From positions 62,001 through 126,000 of the forward strand of contig CAKZPI010000001.1 of NCBI GenBank assembly GCA_937139155.1: a DNA stretch of 64,000 bases. Reading direction: 5' to 3'. This document shows positions 9,881 through 19,760 of this stretch, piece after piece; within the stretch, counting starts at the first letter, position 1, and each line of letters begins with the position of its first letter. This DNA comes from an uncultured Flavobacteriales bacterium. GTDB taxonomy: Bacteria > Bacteroidota > Bacteroidia > Flavobacteriales > JBLHRE01. The position numbers and the translations under genes were made by a program. Below the pieces are notes generated by a model, which had not been told where the DNA came from, made no database searches, and worked only from the letters and a program-made list of their open reading frames with translations.

Positions 9881-11596
9881 ATGCGTCTGAAAAAACTATT
9901 CTCTTTATTCATCGCTGCAAGTTTATTCGCTACTCCTCTTTATGCTCAAGAGGAGCAATCCCTAGATGATAAAATCAATGAGGCCATGTCGCCAGCCACG
10001 GCTGCCGTGACCGACGTGATTTTCTATCCCATCGTTCTTGGGGTAAAAGGTGAGCTACCTGGTTATACAGATGAGTGGTACGGAAACTTAAGCAATGACC
10101 AAATGGTTAAGTTTGACCAAGACGGTGAGGTTAAGGAGATGACCAAAGCAGAATTTGAAGAGTATTTATCCTCAAATTCCTTACATATTAAAACCGGATC
10201 AATTTTTAACGAAGGGGGAGATGTCTACAAGTACAGCTTCCCTTTTGTTCTTATATGGCTTTTGGTAGGAGCCATGTTTTTTACCGTCTACATGGGCTTT
10301 ATCAATTTTAGAGGAATCAAACTTTCCTTCGATATTGTTAAAGGTAAATACACCAAGCCTGACGACGTTGGTGAGGTAACCCATTTTCAGGCATTGACTG
10401 CGGCCCTTTCAGGTACGGTTGGTCTTGGAAACATAGCTGGGGTTGCCATTGCTATTGCTACTGGAGGGCCCGGTGCTACCTTTTGGATGATCCTTGCGGG
10501 TTTATTGGGGATGTCTTCAAAATTTGTAGAATGTGCCCTGGGGGTAAAATATAGATTGGTTAATAAAGAAGGAAGTATTTCAGGAGGACCTATGTACTAC
10601 CTAAGCCGTGGACTCGCCAAAAAAGGCAAGGGTTGGGGTAAGCTAGGTATGGTCTTGGCCGGATTCTTCTCTATTATGTGTATTGGAGGCTCTTTTGGAG
10701 GTGGAAACATGTTCCAAGTAAACCAGGCCGCCCAGCAGTTTGTGAACATTACAGGAGGAGAGGGATCATTCTTCGATGAGTATAGATTCATCTTCGGAAT
10801 CATTGTGGCCGTTTTGGTAGCCATTGTGATCATTGGAGGAATTAAAAGCATTGCTAAGGTTACGGATAAAATTGTGCCCATCATGTGTGGGGTTTATGTT
10901 TTGGCAGCCTTGGCCATTATTTTCGGAAACTTTACGGAGATTCCAACGGCCTTTTCTTTGATCATTGACGGGGCCTTTGCTCCGAAAGCGGCTCTTGGAG
11001 GGGTGATTGGTGTAATGATAGTTGGATTTCAACGGGCTGCATTCTCAAATGAGGCAGGGGTTGGTTCCGCAGCCATTGCTCACTCTGCAGTGAAAACATC
11101 TGAACCCATTACTGAAGGTTTTGTGGCATTGCTTGAGCCATTCATTGATACCGTTGTTGTTTGTACCATGACCGCCTTGGTGATTATTATTACCGGTTTA
11201 TATACCAACCCTGATGGCCTTGACGGAATCTCATTAACATCGGCTGCTTTCTCACAGGTGATTCCTTGGTTTGGATACATTCTCGGAATTGCTGTTATCC
11301 TTTTTGCTTTCTCTACCATGATTTCATGGTCTTATTACGGATTAAAAGCATGGACCTTCCTTTTCGGACATGGAAAATGGCAAGAGGTTTCTTATAAATT
11401 GGTATTCTGTCTTTTTGTTGTGCTGGGTGCTTCTATGAGCCTTGGTGCGGTAACTGACTTTTCCGATGCCATGATCTTTGCTATGTGTTTCCCGAATGTG
11501 TTTGGATTATATGTGATGAGCCGAGAAGTTCGGAAAGACCTGAAGAGGTTTACCAAGGGTGTTAAAACGGGTGAAATCAAAACCTACAGAGAATAG
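9881..11596 (+). CDS. Alanine/glycine:cation symporter (AGCS) family protein
   Basis: [61 protein letters not shown]. Start set to ATG 9881 (signal peptide [23 protein letters not shown]), downstream of the promoter. Confidence 0.93.
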   Translation: MRLKKLFSLFIAASLFATPLYAQEEQSLDDKINEAMSPATAAVTDVIFYPIVLGVKGELPGYTDEWYGNLSNDQMVKFDQDGEVKEMTKAEFEEYLSSNSLHIKTGSIFNEGGDVYKYSFPFVLIWLLVGAMFFTVYMGFINFRGIKLSFDIVKGKYTKPDDVGEVTHFQALTAALSGTVGLGNIAGVAIAIATGGPGATFWMILAGLLGMSSKFVECALGVKYRLVNKEGSISGGPMYYLSRGLAKKGKGWGKLGMVLAGFFSIMCIGGSFGGGNMFQVNQAAQQFVNITGGEGSFFDEYRFIFGIIVAVLVAIVIIGGIKSIAKVTDKIVPIMCGVYVLAALAIIFGNFTEIPTAFSLIIDGAFAPKAALGGVIGVMIVGFQRAAFSNEAGVGSAAIAHSAVKTSEPITEGFVALLEPFIDTVVVCTMTALVIIITGLYTNPDGLDGISLTSAAFSQVIPWFGYILGIAVILFAFSTMISWSYYGLKAWTFLFGHGKWQEVSYKLVFCLFVVLGASMSLGAVTDFSDAMIFAMCFPNVFGLYVMSREVRKDLKRFTKGVKTGEIKTYRE

Positions 11597-12480
11597 AACC
11601 GAAGAAAGAACCATTTTGGAGGCTGAGTCGTGGACAGCGACGCGGTCTCCTTCTTTTTATTCTCCTTGCCGCTGGAATTAAACTGTTTTACTCCTGGCGT
11701 GAGTCAAATATTTCGTACCCAGAATTAAAGATTGCAGAAGAAATCCGAGATTCCATCCCCGAAAGGGAAAACCGGAAAGTCCAAAAAATTAAACCAGTTC
11801 TCAGATCATTTGACCCAAACAAGGTTGATTCATTAAGCCTAACCCAGTTTGGAATTACCCCCAAAGTAGCACAGACTTGGATGAATTTCCGGCTTAAAGG
11901 AGGGCGTTTCTACAATTCTGAGGACGTTCAGAAAATATATGGGCTAAGTAAAGAGGATTATCTTAGACTGAAACCCTTTATTCGCATTCCGGCAGAGGAG
12001 GACCATGGTAAATTACCACCTTTGGAATATGATTCTACAAAAATAGAGGAACAAAACTCAGAGGATGATGGTAATGATTTCCCCATACCTCTCAATGAAG
12101 CAGATACAAATGCCTTAAAGACCATTCCAGGAATAGGCCCTTATTTTGCCAAGGCCATTGTTAGACACCGTGAAAATTTGGGCGGGTTTATTCGCAAAAA
12201 CCAAATTATGGAGATTAAGTATTTAGATCGAGAGAAATTTGAGAAGGTAGAAACTTATCTTTACATTTTAGACAGTACCCAGGTCCGGAAAATTGACATC
12301 AATGCCGTTGAGATACAGGATTTGGCAAAACATCCATATCTAAATTATAAACTTGCTCAGAATTTGGTGAAATATAGAAACCAGCACGGAAGTTTTGAGA
12401 AATTAGAAGACCTTGAAAACTTGGTCTTGTGGCACGACTCAATTATTGGTAAAATTGCCCCTTATATAGAATTTCAATGA
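11593..12480 (+). CDS. ComEA-like helix-hairpin-helix protein with N-terminal TM helix; non-AUG start proposed
   Basis: The 11881 frame continues upstream without a stop to 11575: [35 protein letters not shown]...[36 protein letters not shown]. HhH motifs [33 protein letters not shown] and [33 protein letters not shown]. Confidence 0.75.
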   Translation: MEPKKEPFWRLSRGQRRGLLLFILLAAGIKLFYSWRESNISYPELKIAEEIRDSIPERENRKVQKIKPVLRSFDPNKVDSLSLTQFGITPKVAQTWMNFRLKGGRFYNSEDVQKIYGLSKEDYLRLKPFIRIPAEEDHGKLPPLEYDSTKIEEQNSEDDGNDFPIPLNEADTNALKTIPGIGPYFAKAIVRHRENLGGFIRKNQIMEIKYLDREKFEKVETYLYILDSTQVRKIDINAVEIQDLAKHPYLNYKLAQNLVKYRNQHGSFEKLEDLENLVLWHDSIIGKIAPYIEFQ

Positions 12481-13010
12481 CCTTACCCCAAATTTCAAGG
12501 CTAGTACGTAACATTCCTGATTTCCCGAAACCCGGAATTCAGTTTAAAGATATTACACCCATTCTTGCCAATCCAGAGGCAAGCAGGGCTGTTTTGCAAA
12601 TTTTAAAAGACCAGGTTAAAGCTTTTGAGGTTGATGCAATTGTAGGCATTGAGTCAAGAGGCTTTTTATTTGGGATGAGTTTAGCCCAAGCCCTTAACAT
12701 CCCTTTTATTCCGGTTCGGAAAGAGGGGAAGTTGCCGGCCCAAATTTACCAGTATAGTTATGATTTGGAGTATGGTTCATCTATCTTAGAAATCCATAAA
12801 GATGCATTAAAAGGTGGGGAACGGGTTTTAATACACGATGACTTACTTGCTACGGGAGGTACGGCTATGGCTGCAGCCGAACTTGCCAAAAAAGCCGGAG
12901 GGGAAATAGCTGGGTTTTCCTTTCTAATTGAACTGGAATTTTTAAGTGGAAGAGAAAAGCTCCTTCCATTCAGCCAAAATATTCACACCTTATTATCTTA
13001 TCAATCATGA
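12477..13010 (+). CDS. apt: Adenine phosphoribosyltransferase
   Basis: IPDFPKPGIQFKDITPIL; VGIESRGFLFG; VLIHDDLLATGGTAMAA. Confidence 0.95.
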   Translation: MTLPQISRLVRNIPDFPKPGIQFKDITPILANPEASRAVLQILKDQVKAFEVDAIVGIESRGFLFGMSLAQALNIPFIPVRKEGKLPAQIYQYSYDLEYGSSILEIHKDALKGGERVLIHDDLLATGGTAMAAAELAKKAGGEIAGFSFLIELEFLSGREKLLPFSQNIHTLLSYQS

Positions 13011-14149
13011 ATTTTTCAATTTCCGAAACTCAGAAAATGGTGGCGGAGGCCGCAAGAGACTTTGCAGAAAAGAACATCCGACCCAATATTATGAAATGGG
13101 ATGAGGCTCAAACCTTCCCCGTGGAGATATTTAAAAAGCTGGGTGAGCTCGGTATGATGGGGGTTCTAGTTCCCGAATCATATGGTGGCGCAGGACTTGG
13201 TTACCATGAGTACATTGCCATTATTGAGGAAATCTCGAAGGTGGATCCTTCAATTGGACTTTCTGTAGCAGCCCATAACTCACTTTGTACCGGACACATT
13301 ATGCAGTTCGGAAATGAGGAGCAAAAGAAAAAGTGGCTTCCAAAATTAGCTACCGCCGAATGGATAGGAGCTTGGGGTTTAACTGAAGTAGGTACTGGCT
13401 CTGATGCCGGAGGAATGAATACCACAGCGGTAAAAGATGGAGACCATTGGGTGATCAATGGTGCTAAGAACTTTATTACCCATGCAAAAAGTGGAGACAT
13501 TGCTACCGTAATTGTGCGGACGGGTGAAAAAGGAGATTCTCGTGGAATGACAACCTTCGTGATTGAGAAAGGCACCGAAGGAATGACTGCAGGTAAAAAA
13601 GAAGATAAACTGGGAATGCGAGCCTCTGAAACTTGCGAACTTATTTTTGACAATTGCCGGGTTCATGAAAGCCAAATTCTTGGTGAAGTTGGGGAAGGAT
13701 TTATCCAGGCCATGAAAGTACTTGACGGAGGAAGAATTTCAATTGGAGCTTTGAGTCTTGGAATTGCAAAAGGAGCCTATGAGGCCTCATTGAAGTATTC
13801 TAAAGAACGGGAACAATTCGGAAAACCGATTTCTGCATTTCAGGCCATTGCTTTCAAACTTGCTGATATGGCCACTGAAATTGAGGCTGCCGATCTTATG
13901 TTGCATAAGGCCGCCAGTTTGAAAAACAAGAAACAACCCGTTACCTTAACTTCAGCTATGGCTAAATACTATAGCTCTGAACTATGTGTTCGAGTATCAA
14001 CCGATGCCGTGCAAATTCACGGGGGATATGGGTATACAAAGGAATTCCCGGTTGAGAAATTCTATAGAGACTCAAAGCTTTGTACCATTGGTGAAGGAAC
14101 CTCAGAAATTCAGAAAGTAGTAATTGCGAAACAAATTTTGCGAGACTAG
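13007..14149 (+). CDS. Acyl-CoA dehydrogenase
   Basis: GAWGLTEVGTGSDAGGMNTTA; YSKEREQFGKPISAFQAI; AVQIHGGYGYTKEFPVEKFYRDSKLCTIGEGTSEIQ. Confidence 0.94.
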   Translation: MNFSISETQKMVAEAARDFAEKNIRPNIMKWDEAQTFPVEIFKKLGELGMMGVLVPESYGGAGLGYHEYIAIIEEISKVDPSIGLSVAAHNSLCTGHIMQFGNEEQKKKWLPKLATAEWIGAWGLTEVGTGSDAGGMNTTAVKDGDHWVINGAKNFITHAKSGDIATVIVRTGEKGDSRGMTTFVIEKGTEGMTAGKKEDKLGMRASETCELIFDNCRVHESQILGEVGEGFIQAMKVLDGGRISIGALSLGIAKGAYEASLKYSKEREQFGKPISAFQAIAFKLADMATEIEAADLMLHKAASLKNKKQPVTLTSAMAKYYSSELCVRVSTDAVQIHGGYGYTKEFPVEKFYRDSKLCTIGEGTSEIQKVVIAKQILRD

Positions 14150-14200
14150 TAGATTGTATAAAATTCTATTATATTTGCGCCCTCAAAAACGAAGACTTCA

Positions 14201-14398
14201 ATGATTATCGTACCAGTAAAGGAAGGAGAATCTATAGAACGCGCCTTAAAGCGTTTTAAGAGAAAATTTGACAAGACCGGAGTAATCCGCGAATTGCGCT
14301 CACGTCAGCAGTTTACCAAAAAGTCGGTTGAACGCCGTCATGAGGTATTGAAAGCGGCTTATATTCAGCAGAAAGATTCTGCCGAAGACGAGGCATAG
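14201..14398 (+). CDS. rpsU: 30S ribosomal protein S21
   Basis: MIIVPVKEGESIERALKRFKRKFDKTGVIRELRSRQQFTKKSVERR. Confidence 0.96.
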   Translation: MIIVPVKEGESIERALKRFKRKFDKTGVIRELRSRQQFTKKSVERRHEVLKAAYIQQKDSAEDEA

Positions 14399-14425
14399 AC
14401 TTAGTCAAGTTTACAAGATATTTAG

Positions 14426-14458
14426 AAGGCACCAGAATTCCACTGGGGCCTTTTTTTC
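14426..14458 (+). terminator. Intrinsic terminator after rpsU
   Basis: AAGGCACCAG-aattcca-CTGGGGCCTT followed by a T run (one mismatch in the stem). Confidence 0.75.
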
Positions 14459-14486
14459 TTTGTTTTAACTGCCTACCTTCGTAGAT

Positions 14487-15395
14487 ATGACCATAGAAGA
14501 AGGAAGCGGGCAGTTTTTAGAGTATATACTTCGCGAGAAAAGGTTTTCCCCTGAGACCTATCGGGCTTATGAGGTCGACTTAAGACAGTTTAGAGAGTTT
14601 CTAGAAAGGGAATATTCCTCAACCGAATTGTCGGAGGTGAACCACCAGATGATTCGGTCCTTCATCATTCAATTATTGGAAGACCGAGATCCCAGATCGG
14701 TGAACCGGAAAATTTCCAGTTTGCAATCCTTCTTTAAGTATTTAGGAAGGCGGCATGGGATGGAGGATAACCCCATGGATAAGATAGTACGGCCTAAGCA
14801 GAAGAAACGGCTTCCGGTGGTTTTTTCTGAAGACGAGCTTGCTGCAGTTTTGGATGAAGTCGATCACACCCATGATTTTACTGGAGTTCGGAATTTGACC
14901 ATCATTGAAACCTTGTATGGAACAGGCATGCGTCAATCGGAACTTATTAATTTGGAGGATGGGCATATAGATTGGTCAAGAAAGTTGATACGGGTTAAGG
15001 GGAAACGAAATAAGGTGCGCTTGGTTCCGTTATCATCGAGGTTGGAGGAAAGGCTTAGGGCTTACCTTTTGAAAAGGACGGAGATTTTTCAAGGGAGTGA
15101 GCCAGGTCATTTGTTTAGAACTGAAAAGGGCGGAAAATTGTATCCAAAGCTTGTTTACAGTCTTGTTAATTCATACCTTGGAAAAGTCTCTAACCGAGTT
15201 AAAAAAAGTCCCCATATGCTGCGACATTCATTTGCCACCCATTTGTTGAATAAAGGCGCTGACTTGGTTTCCATTAAGTCATTATTGGGGCATGCAGACT
15301 TGTCCGCAACTCAGGTTTATACCCACAATTCAGTAGAACAGTTAAAAAAAGTGTTTAACCAGACCCATCCAAGATCAAAGGGGGGGTCTAAATAA
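14487..15395 (+). CDS. xerC: Tyrosine recombinase XerC/XerD family
   Basis: Catalytic motifs YGTGMRQSELINL, HMLRHSFATHLLNKGADL, LLGHADLSATQVYTH. Confidence 0.9.
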   Translation: MTIEEGSGQFLEYILREKRFSPETYRAYEVDLRQFREFLEREYSSTELSEVNHQMIRSFIIQLLEDRDPRSVNRKISSLQSFFKYLGRRHGMEDNPMDKIVRPKQKKRLPVVFSEDELAAVLDEVDHTHDFTGVRNLTIIETLYGTGMRQSELINLEDGHIDWSRKLIRVKGKRNKVRLVPLSSRLEERLRAYLLKRTEIFQGSEPGHLFRTEKGGKLYPKLVYSLVNSYLGKVSNRVKKSPHMLRHSFATHLLNKGADLVSIKSLLGHADLSATQVYTHNSVEQLKKVFNQTHPRSKGGSK

Positions 15396-15406
15396 TTCAT
15401 TCGCCT

Positions 15407-15703
15407 ATGAAAATGTATTTTCAGTCGGTAAACTTTAATGCCGACCAAGATTTGGTAGATTTCGCACAGAGGAAGTTAGATAAGTTGGATCATTTCTTTG
15501 ATCGCATAGTAGAGAGCGAAGTCTTTTTGAGGGTGGAAAATACCAGTGAGAAGGAGAATAAGATCTCGGAAGTCAAAATAAACGTGCCCGGAAACCAATT
15601 AATTGTTAAAAAGCGTTGCAAAACCTTTGAAGAAGGATTGGATCAATGCTCGGAAGTGCTTGGCCGTCAGCTCAAAAAACATAAAGAGAAAATGAAAGCA
15701 TAA
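15407..15703 (+). CDS. hpf: Ribosome hibernation promoting factor (HPF/YfiA family)
   Basis: MKMYFQSVNFNADQDLVDFAQRKLDKLDHFFDRIVESEVFL; 98 aa, short form. Confidence 0.88.
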   Translation: MKMYFQSVNFNADQDLVDFAQRKLDKLDHFFDRIVESEVFLRVENTSEKENKISEVKINVPGNQLIVKKRCKTFEEGLDQCSEVLGRQLKKHKEKMKA

Positions 15704-15720
15704 TTTTTTTTCAAACCACG

Positions 15721-15751
15721 TTTGTACGTAGCGTTTTTGTTTATACATTTG
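15721..15751 (+). promoter_or_regulatory. Bacteroidota-type sigma promoter upstream of tRNA/tuf cluster (TTTG-N19-TACATTTG)
   Basis: Exact TTTG (15721-15724), 19-nt spacer, TACATTTG (15744-15751). Confidence 0.75.
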
Positions 15752-15807
15752 CAGTCCCTTAAAAAAGCGGGCTGCATTTTTTTGTGCCCACCGAGGGACT
15801 GAGCGTT

Positions 15808-15881
15808 GCCGGTGTAGCTCAGCTGGCTAGAGCACGTGATTTGTAATCTCGGGGTCGGGGGTTCGAGTCCCTTCACCGGCT
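15808..15881 (+). tRNA. tRNA-Thr (anticodon TGT)
   Basis: 74-nt cloverleaf: GCCGGTG/CACCGGC acceptor, TTTGTAA anticodon loop, GGTTCGAGTCC T-arm. Confidence 0.93.
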
Positions 15882-15947
15882 CAGGTTCTTTTTAAAAGAA
15901 GAAAAAAGAAAGGTTTAAACGCCTTTAAGTTCATTTACATTTTGATT

Positions 15948-16030
15948 GGGGAGATACTCAAGCGGCCAACGAGGACAGACTGTAAATCTGTTGGTTTTTA
16001 CCTTCGCAGGTTCGAATCCTGCTCTCCCCA
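15948..16030 (+). tRNA. tRNA-Tyr (anticodon GTA)
   Basis: GGGGAGA...TCTCCCC acceptor, CTGTAAA loop, long variable arm, GGTTCGAATCC T-arm. Confidence 0.96.
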
Positions 16031-16104
16031 CATTGTATATTTTGGAAAGACCAGGGTGTGCAGTAGCCAGATCTCTTCATGATGGAAATTATGGAGGGAA
16101 AAAT

Positions 16105-16178
16105 GCGGGAGTAGCTCAGCTGGCCAGAGCATCAGCCTTCCAAGCTGAGGGTCGCGGGTTCGAATCCCGTCTCCCGCT
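16105..16178 (+). tRNA. tRNA-Gly (anticodon TCC)
   Basis: GCGGGAG/CTCCCGC acceptor, CTTCCAA anticodon loop, GGGTTCGAATCCC T-arm. Confidence 0.96.
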
Positions 16179-16219
16179 CAAAGGAACCTTGCAGAGATGC
16201 GAGGTTCCAACCTGGTCTC

Positions 16220-16291
16220 GCCGACGTAGCTCAGGGGTAGAGCGCTTCCTTGGTAAGGAAGAGGTCGCGGGTTCAATTCCCGCCGTTGGCT
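16220..16291 (+). tRNA. tRNA-Thr (anticodon GGT)
   Basis: GCCGACG/CGTTGGC acceptor, TTGGTAA anticodon loop, GGGTTCAATTCCC T-arm. Confidence 0.95.
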
Positions 16292-16380
16292 CGAAATTGA
16301 ACGTAAAAACTTCCGGAGGTTGAAACAGCTTTCGGTTTTATTAGTAAATAAATATTTGATTAATCTAGAACTGAAAAGTC

Positions 16381-17568
16381 ATGGCTAAAGAACAGTTTCA
16401 ACGGAACAAGCCACACTTGAACATCGGTACCATCGGTCACGTTGACCATGGTAAAACCACATTAACAGCTGCCATTACCAACGTATTGGCTAATGCTGGT
16501 TTCGGTGAGAAGCGTGATTTCGATTCAATCGATAACGCTCCGGAAGAAAAAGAACGTGGAATTACAATTAACTCTTCACACGTAGAGTACGAAACAGCAA
16601 ACCGTCACTACGCTCACGTAGACTGTCCGGGTCACGCCGACTATGTAAAGAACATGGTAACTGGTGCTGCTCAGATGGACGGAGCTATCTTGGTAGTTGC
16701 TGCAACTGATGGTCCAATGCCACAAACTCGTGAGCACATCCTTCTTGGTCGCCAGGTAGGTATTCCTCGCATCGTTGTATTCATGAACAAAGTGGATATG
16801 GTAGATGACGAAGAGCTTCTTGAGCTTGTAGAGATGGAGATCCGTGATCTTCTTTCTTTCTATGAGTACGACGGAGACAATGCTCCTGTAATTCAAGGTT
16901 CTGCCTTGGGTGCTCTTAACGGAGATGACAAGTGGGTTCAAACCGTAATGGATTTGATGGCTGCTGTTGATGAGTACATTGAGATTCCTGAGCGTGATGA
17001 GGAGAAGCCTTTCCTTATGCCTATCGAGGATGTATTCTCAATTACTGGTCGTGGAACCGTAGCTACGGGTCGTATCGAAACTGGTGTTGCTAATACTGGA
17101 GACGGTGTTGATATCATCGGTATGGGTGAAGAGAAACTTACTTCAACCATTACTGGGGTAGAGATGTTCCGTAAGATTCTTGACACGGGTAAAGCTGGTG
17201 ATAACGTAGGTATCCTTCTACGTGGTATTGAGAAAACCGATATCCGTCGTGGTATGGTAATCTGTAAGCCAGGATCTGTAACTCCTCACAAGAAGTTTAA
17301 GGCTGAGGTTTATATCTTGAAGAAAGAGGAAGGTGGACGTCACACTCCATTTCATAACAAATACCGTCCGCAATTCTACCTACGTACAACTGACGTAACC
17401 GGTGAGATTGTATTGCCAGAAGGAACTGAAATGGTTATGCCTGGTGATAACTTAACCATCACTGTAGAATTGATTGCCCCTGTAGCTATGAACAAAGGTC
17501 TTCGTTTCGCTATCCGCGAAGGAGGTCGTACCGTAGGTGCTGGTCAGGTAACTGAAATCATGGACTAA
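16381..17568 (+). CDS. tuf: Elongation factor Tu
   Basis: [33 protein letters not shown]...[39 protein letters not shown]. Confidence 0.99.
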   Translation: MAKEQFQRNKPHLNIGTIGHVDHGKTTLTAAITNVLANAGFGEKRDFDSIDNAPEEKERGITINSSHVEYETANRHYAHVDCPGHADYVKNMVTGAAQMDGAILVVAATDGPMPQTREHILLGRQVGIPRIVVFMNKVDMVDDEELLELVEMEIRDLLSFYEYDGDNAPVIQGSALGALNGDDKWVQTVMDLMAAVDEYIEIPERDEEKPFLMPIEDVFSITGRGTVATGRIETGVANTGDGVDIIGMGEEKLTSTITGVEMFRKILDTGKAGDNVGILLRGIEKTDIRRGMVICKPGSVTPHKKFKAEVYILKKEEGGRHTPFHNKYRPQFYLRTTDVTGEIVLPEGTEMVMPGDNLTITVELIAPVAMNKGLRFAIREGGRTVGAGQVTEIMD

Positions 17569-17675
17569 GTCCATTTTAAATAGTCTACTCGAGATAAAGG
17601 AAAGTCGGCCATTGGGTCGGTCTTTCCTTTCCTCGTAAAGATTAGGGCGGTTTTGCCCAACGATAAATAAGGTCT

Positions 17676-17748
17676 ACGGGTGTAGCTCAATTGGTAGAGC
17701 ACTGGTCTCCAAAACCAGGGGCTGGGAGTTCGAGTCTCTCCACCCGTG
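17676..17748 (+). tRNA. tRNA-Trp (anticodon CCA)
   Basis: ACGGGTG/CACCCGT acceptor, CTCCAAA anticodon loop, located between tuf and secE. Confidence 0.96.
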
Positions 17749-17764
17749 CAAGCAGAAAAAAGCA

Positions 17765-17956
17765 ATGGCTAAATTAAAAACAGTAGTACAGGAATCGTAT
17801 GATGAGTTGGTTCACAAAGTGAGCTGGCCAACCTGGAAAGAATTGCAAAACTCGGCCCTAATTGTGGCTGTGGCTTCCTTGATCATCGCTCTAATTATTT
17901 GGGGTATGGATCAAGCCTTTTCAAATTTATTGAAGCTTTTCTATAATCTGTTCTAA
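17765..17956 (+). CDS. secE: Preprotein translocase subunit SecE
   Basis: ESYDELVHKVSWPTWKELQNSALIVAVASLIIALIIWGMDQAF. Confidence 0.95.
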   Translation: MAKLKTVVQESYDELVHKVSWPTWKELQNSALIVAVASLIIALIIWGMDQAFSNLLKLFYNLF

Positions 17957-17969
17957 AAGCCCCTCGAGG

Positions 17970-18521
17970 ATGTCGGATATTGTTAAGAAGTGGTATGTGG
18001 TTCGGGCCATAAGTGGGCAGGAGAATAAGGTTAAAACTTATATCGAGAATGAAGTGTCTCGTCTTGGCTTCGAAGAATATGTAAGCCAAGTTCTGGTTCC
18101 AACTGAAAAAGTGTACCAAATTAGAAATGGTAAGAAAGTAAGCAAGGAAAGAAATTATTTTCCGGGCTACATTCTTGTTGAAGCTGCCCTAGTAGGAGAG
18201 ATTCAGCATACCATTAAAAATATACCGGGTGTAATTGGCTTCCTTAGTGGAACGAAAGGTGGAGAACCCATGCCTTTGCGCCAAACGGAAGTAAACCGAA
18301 TCTTAGGTAAGGTTGATGAGCTTAGCGAAACCGATGAGCAAATCAATATTCCTTATGTAATCGGAGAAACCGTTAAGGTGATCGATGGCCCCTTCAATAC
18401 CTTTAATGGTACCATCGAAGAAATAAACGAAGAAAAGAGGAAACTCAAAGTTATGGTTAAGATCTTCGGCCGTAAAACACCGGTTGAACTTAGCTATATG
18501 CAGGTAGAAAAAGTATCCTAA
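17970..18521 (+). CDS. nusG: Transcription termination/antitermination protein NusG
   Basis: KKWYVVRAISGQENKVKTYIENE; FPGYILVEA; KOW region VKVIDGPFNTFNGTIEEINEEKRKLKVMVKIFGRKTPVELSYMQVEK. Confidence 0.97.
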   Translation: MSDIVKKWYVVRAISGQENKVKTYIENEVSRLGFEEYVSQVLVPTEKVYQIRNGKKVSKERNYFPGYILVEAALVGEIQHTIKNIPGVIGFLSGTKGGEPMPLRQTEVNRILGKVDELSETDEQINIPYVIGETVKVIDGPFNTFNGTIEEINEEKRKLKVMVKIFGRKTPVELSYMQVEKVS

Positions 18522-18597
18522 TACGCATTTAAAGAATCAGGGTGCCTTCTCAATGCTTCCCACCCTGAGGACTTGAATATAAACACAATATAATAAA

Positions 18598-19044
18598 ATG
18601 GCTAAAGAAGTAATCGGATTAATTAAACTACAGGTACGTGGTGGCGCTGCAAACCCATCTCCTCCTGTTGGTCCGGCCTTGGGTGCCAAGGGTGTGAACA
18701 TTATGGAGTTCTGTAAGCAGTTCAACGCCCGTACTCAAGAAAAAGCTGGAAAACTCCTGCCGGTTGTAATTACAGTTTATAGCGACAAGTCTTTTGACTT
18801 TGTGGTTAAAACTCCACCGGCAGCTGTACAACTGATGGAAGCTGCAAAATTGAAGAAGGGATCTTCAGAATCTAACCGCGTGAAAGTGGGTAAGGTTTCT
18901 TGGGATCAAATCAGAACGATTGCAGAAGACAAAATGCAGGACATGAACTGCTTTACGGTAGACTCAGCAATGTTGATGATCGCCGGTACTGCTCGCAGTA
19001 TGGGACTAACCGTAAAGGGTGGTGATGCCCCTGTAAAAAACTAA
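18598..19044 (+). CDS. rplK: 50S ribosomal protein L11
   Basis: [38 protein letters not shown]. Confidence 0.98.
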   Translation: MAKEVIGLIKLQVRGGAANPSPPVGPALGAKGVNIMEFCKQFNARTQEKAGKLLPVVITVYSDKSFDFVVKTPPAAVQLMEAAKLKKGSSESNRVKVGKVSWDQIRTIAEDKMQDMNCFTVDSAMLMIAGTARSMGLTVKGGDAPVKN

Positions 19045-19050
19045 TATACC

Positions 19051-19740
19051 ATGGCAAAGTTGACTAAAAAACAAAAAGAAGTTGCAGCCAAACTTGATCC
19101 GAATAGTAAGTATTCGTTGAAAGATGCTGCTGGCCTGGTAAAGGAAATTACAACAACCAATTTTGACGCAACGGTTGATTTGGCGATTCGTCTTGGGGTT
19201 GACCCTAGAAAAGCCAATCAAATGGTACGTGGTGTAGTAACGCTTCCTCATGGAACCGGTAAGGACGTGAAAGTGCTTGCTTTGGTAACTCCAGATAAGG
19301 AAGAAGAAGCGAAAGCCGCTGGCGCTGATTTTGCTGGTCTTGATGAGTACATTGAGAAAATCAAGGGCGGTTGGACCGACGTTGACGTGATTGTTACCAT
19401 GCCTTCAGTAATGGGGAAAATTGGTCCTCTAGGACGTATTCTAGGTCCTCGTGGATTGATGCCTAACCCTAAAACGGGTACTGTAACCATGGATGTAGCC
19501 AAGGCTGTATCTGACGTTAAAGCTGGTAAAATTGATTTTAAAGTAGATCGTTATGGCATCGTTCATGCAGCCATCGGTAAGTCTTCATTTGACGCTGATA
19601 AGTTGTTTGAAAATGCTAATGAACTCCTGCAAACTATTGTGAAACTTAAGCCAACGGCTGCCAAAGGTACCTACATCAAGAGCATCTCGATGTCGTCTAC
19701 CATGAGTAAAGGCATTGCCATCGACGCTAAGTCAATCTAA
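19051..19740 (+). CDS. rplA: 50S ribosomal protein L1
   Basis: [44 protein letters not shown]. Confidence 0.98.
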   Translation: MAKLTKKQKEVAAKLDPNSKYSLKDAAGLVKEITTTNFDATVDLAIRLGVDPRKANQMVRGVVTLPHGTGKDVKVLALVTPDKEEEAKAAGADFAGLDEYIEKIKGGWTDVDVIVTMPSVMGKIGPLGRILGPRGLMPNPKTGTVTMDVAKAVSDVKAGKIDFKVDRYGIVHAAIGKSSFDADKLFENANELLQTIVKLKPTAAKGTYIKSISMSSTMSKGIAIDAKSI

Positions 19741-19760
19741 GCAGGCTAAAATATTCGGAA

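Noticed and set aside
13201-13675. Antisense ORFs (150 aa and 98 aa) inside acyl-CoA dehydrogenase
   Set aside because: Fully antisense to a well-supported CDS, low-complexity composition and no recognisable domain.
15946-16323. 125-aa plus-strand ORF across the tRNA cluster
   Set aside because: It spans tRNA-Tyr, tRNA-Gly and tRNA-Thr(GGT); translation is an artefact of tRNA sequence.
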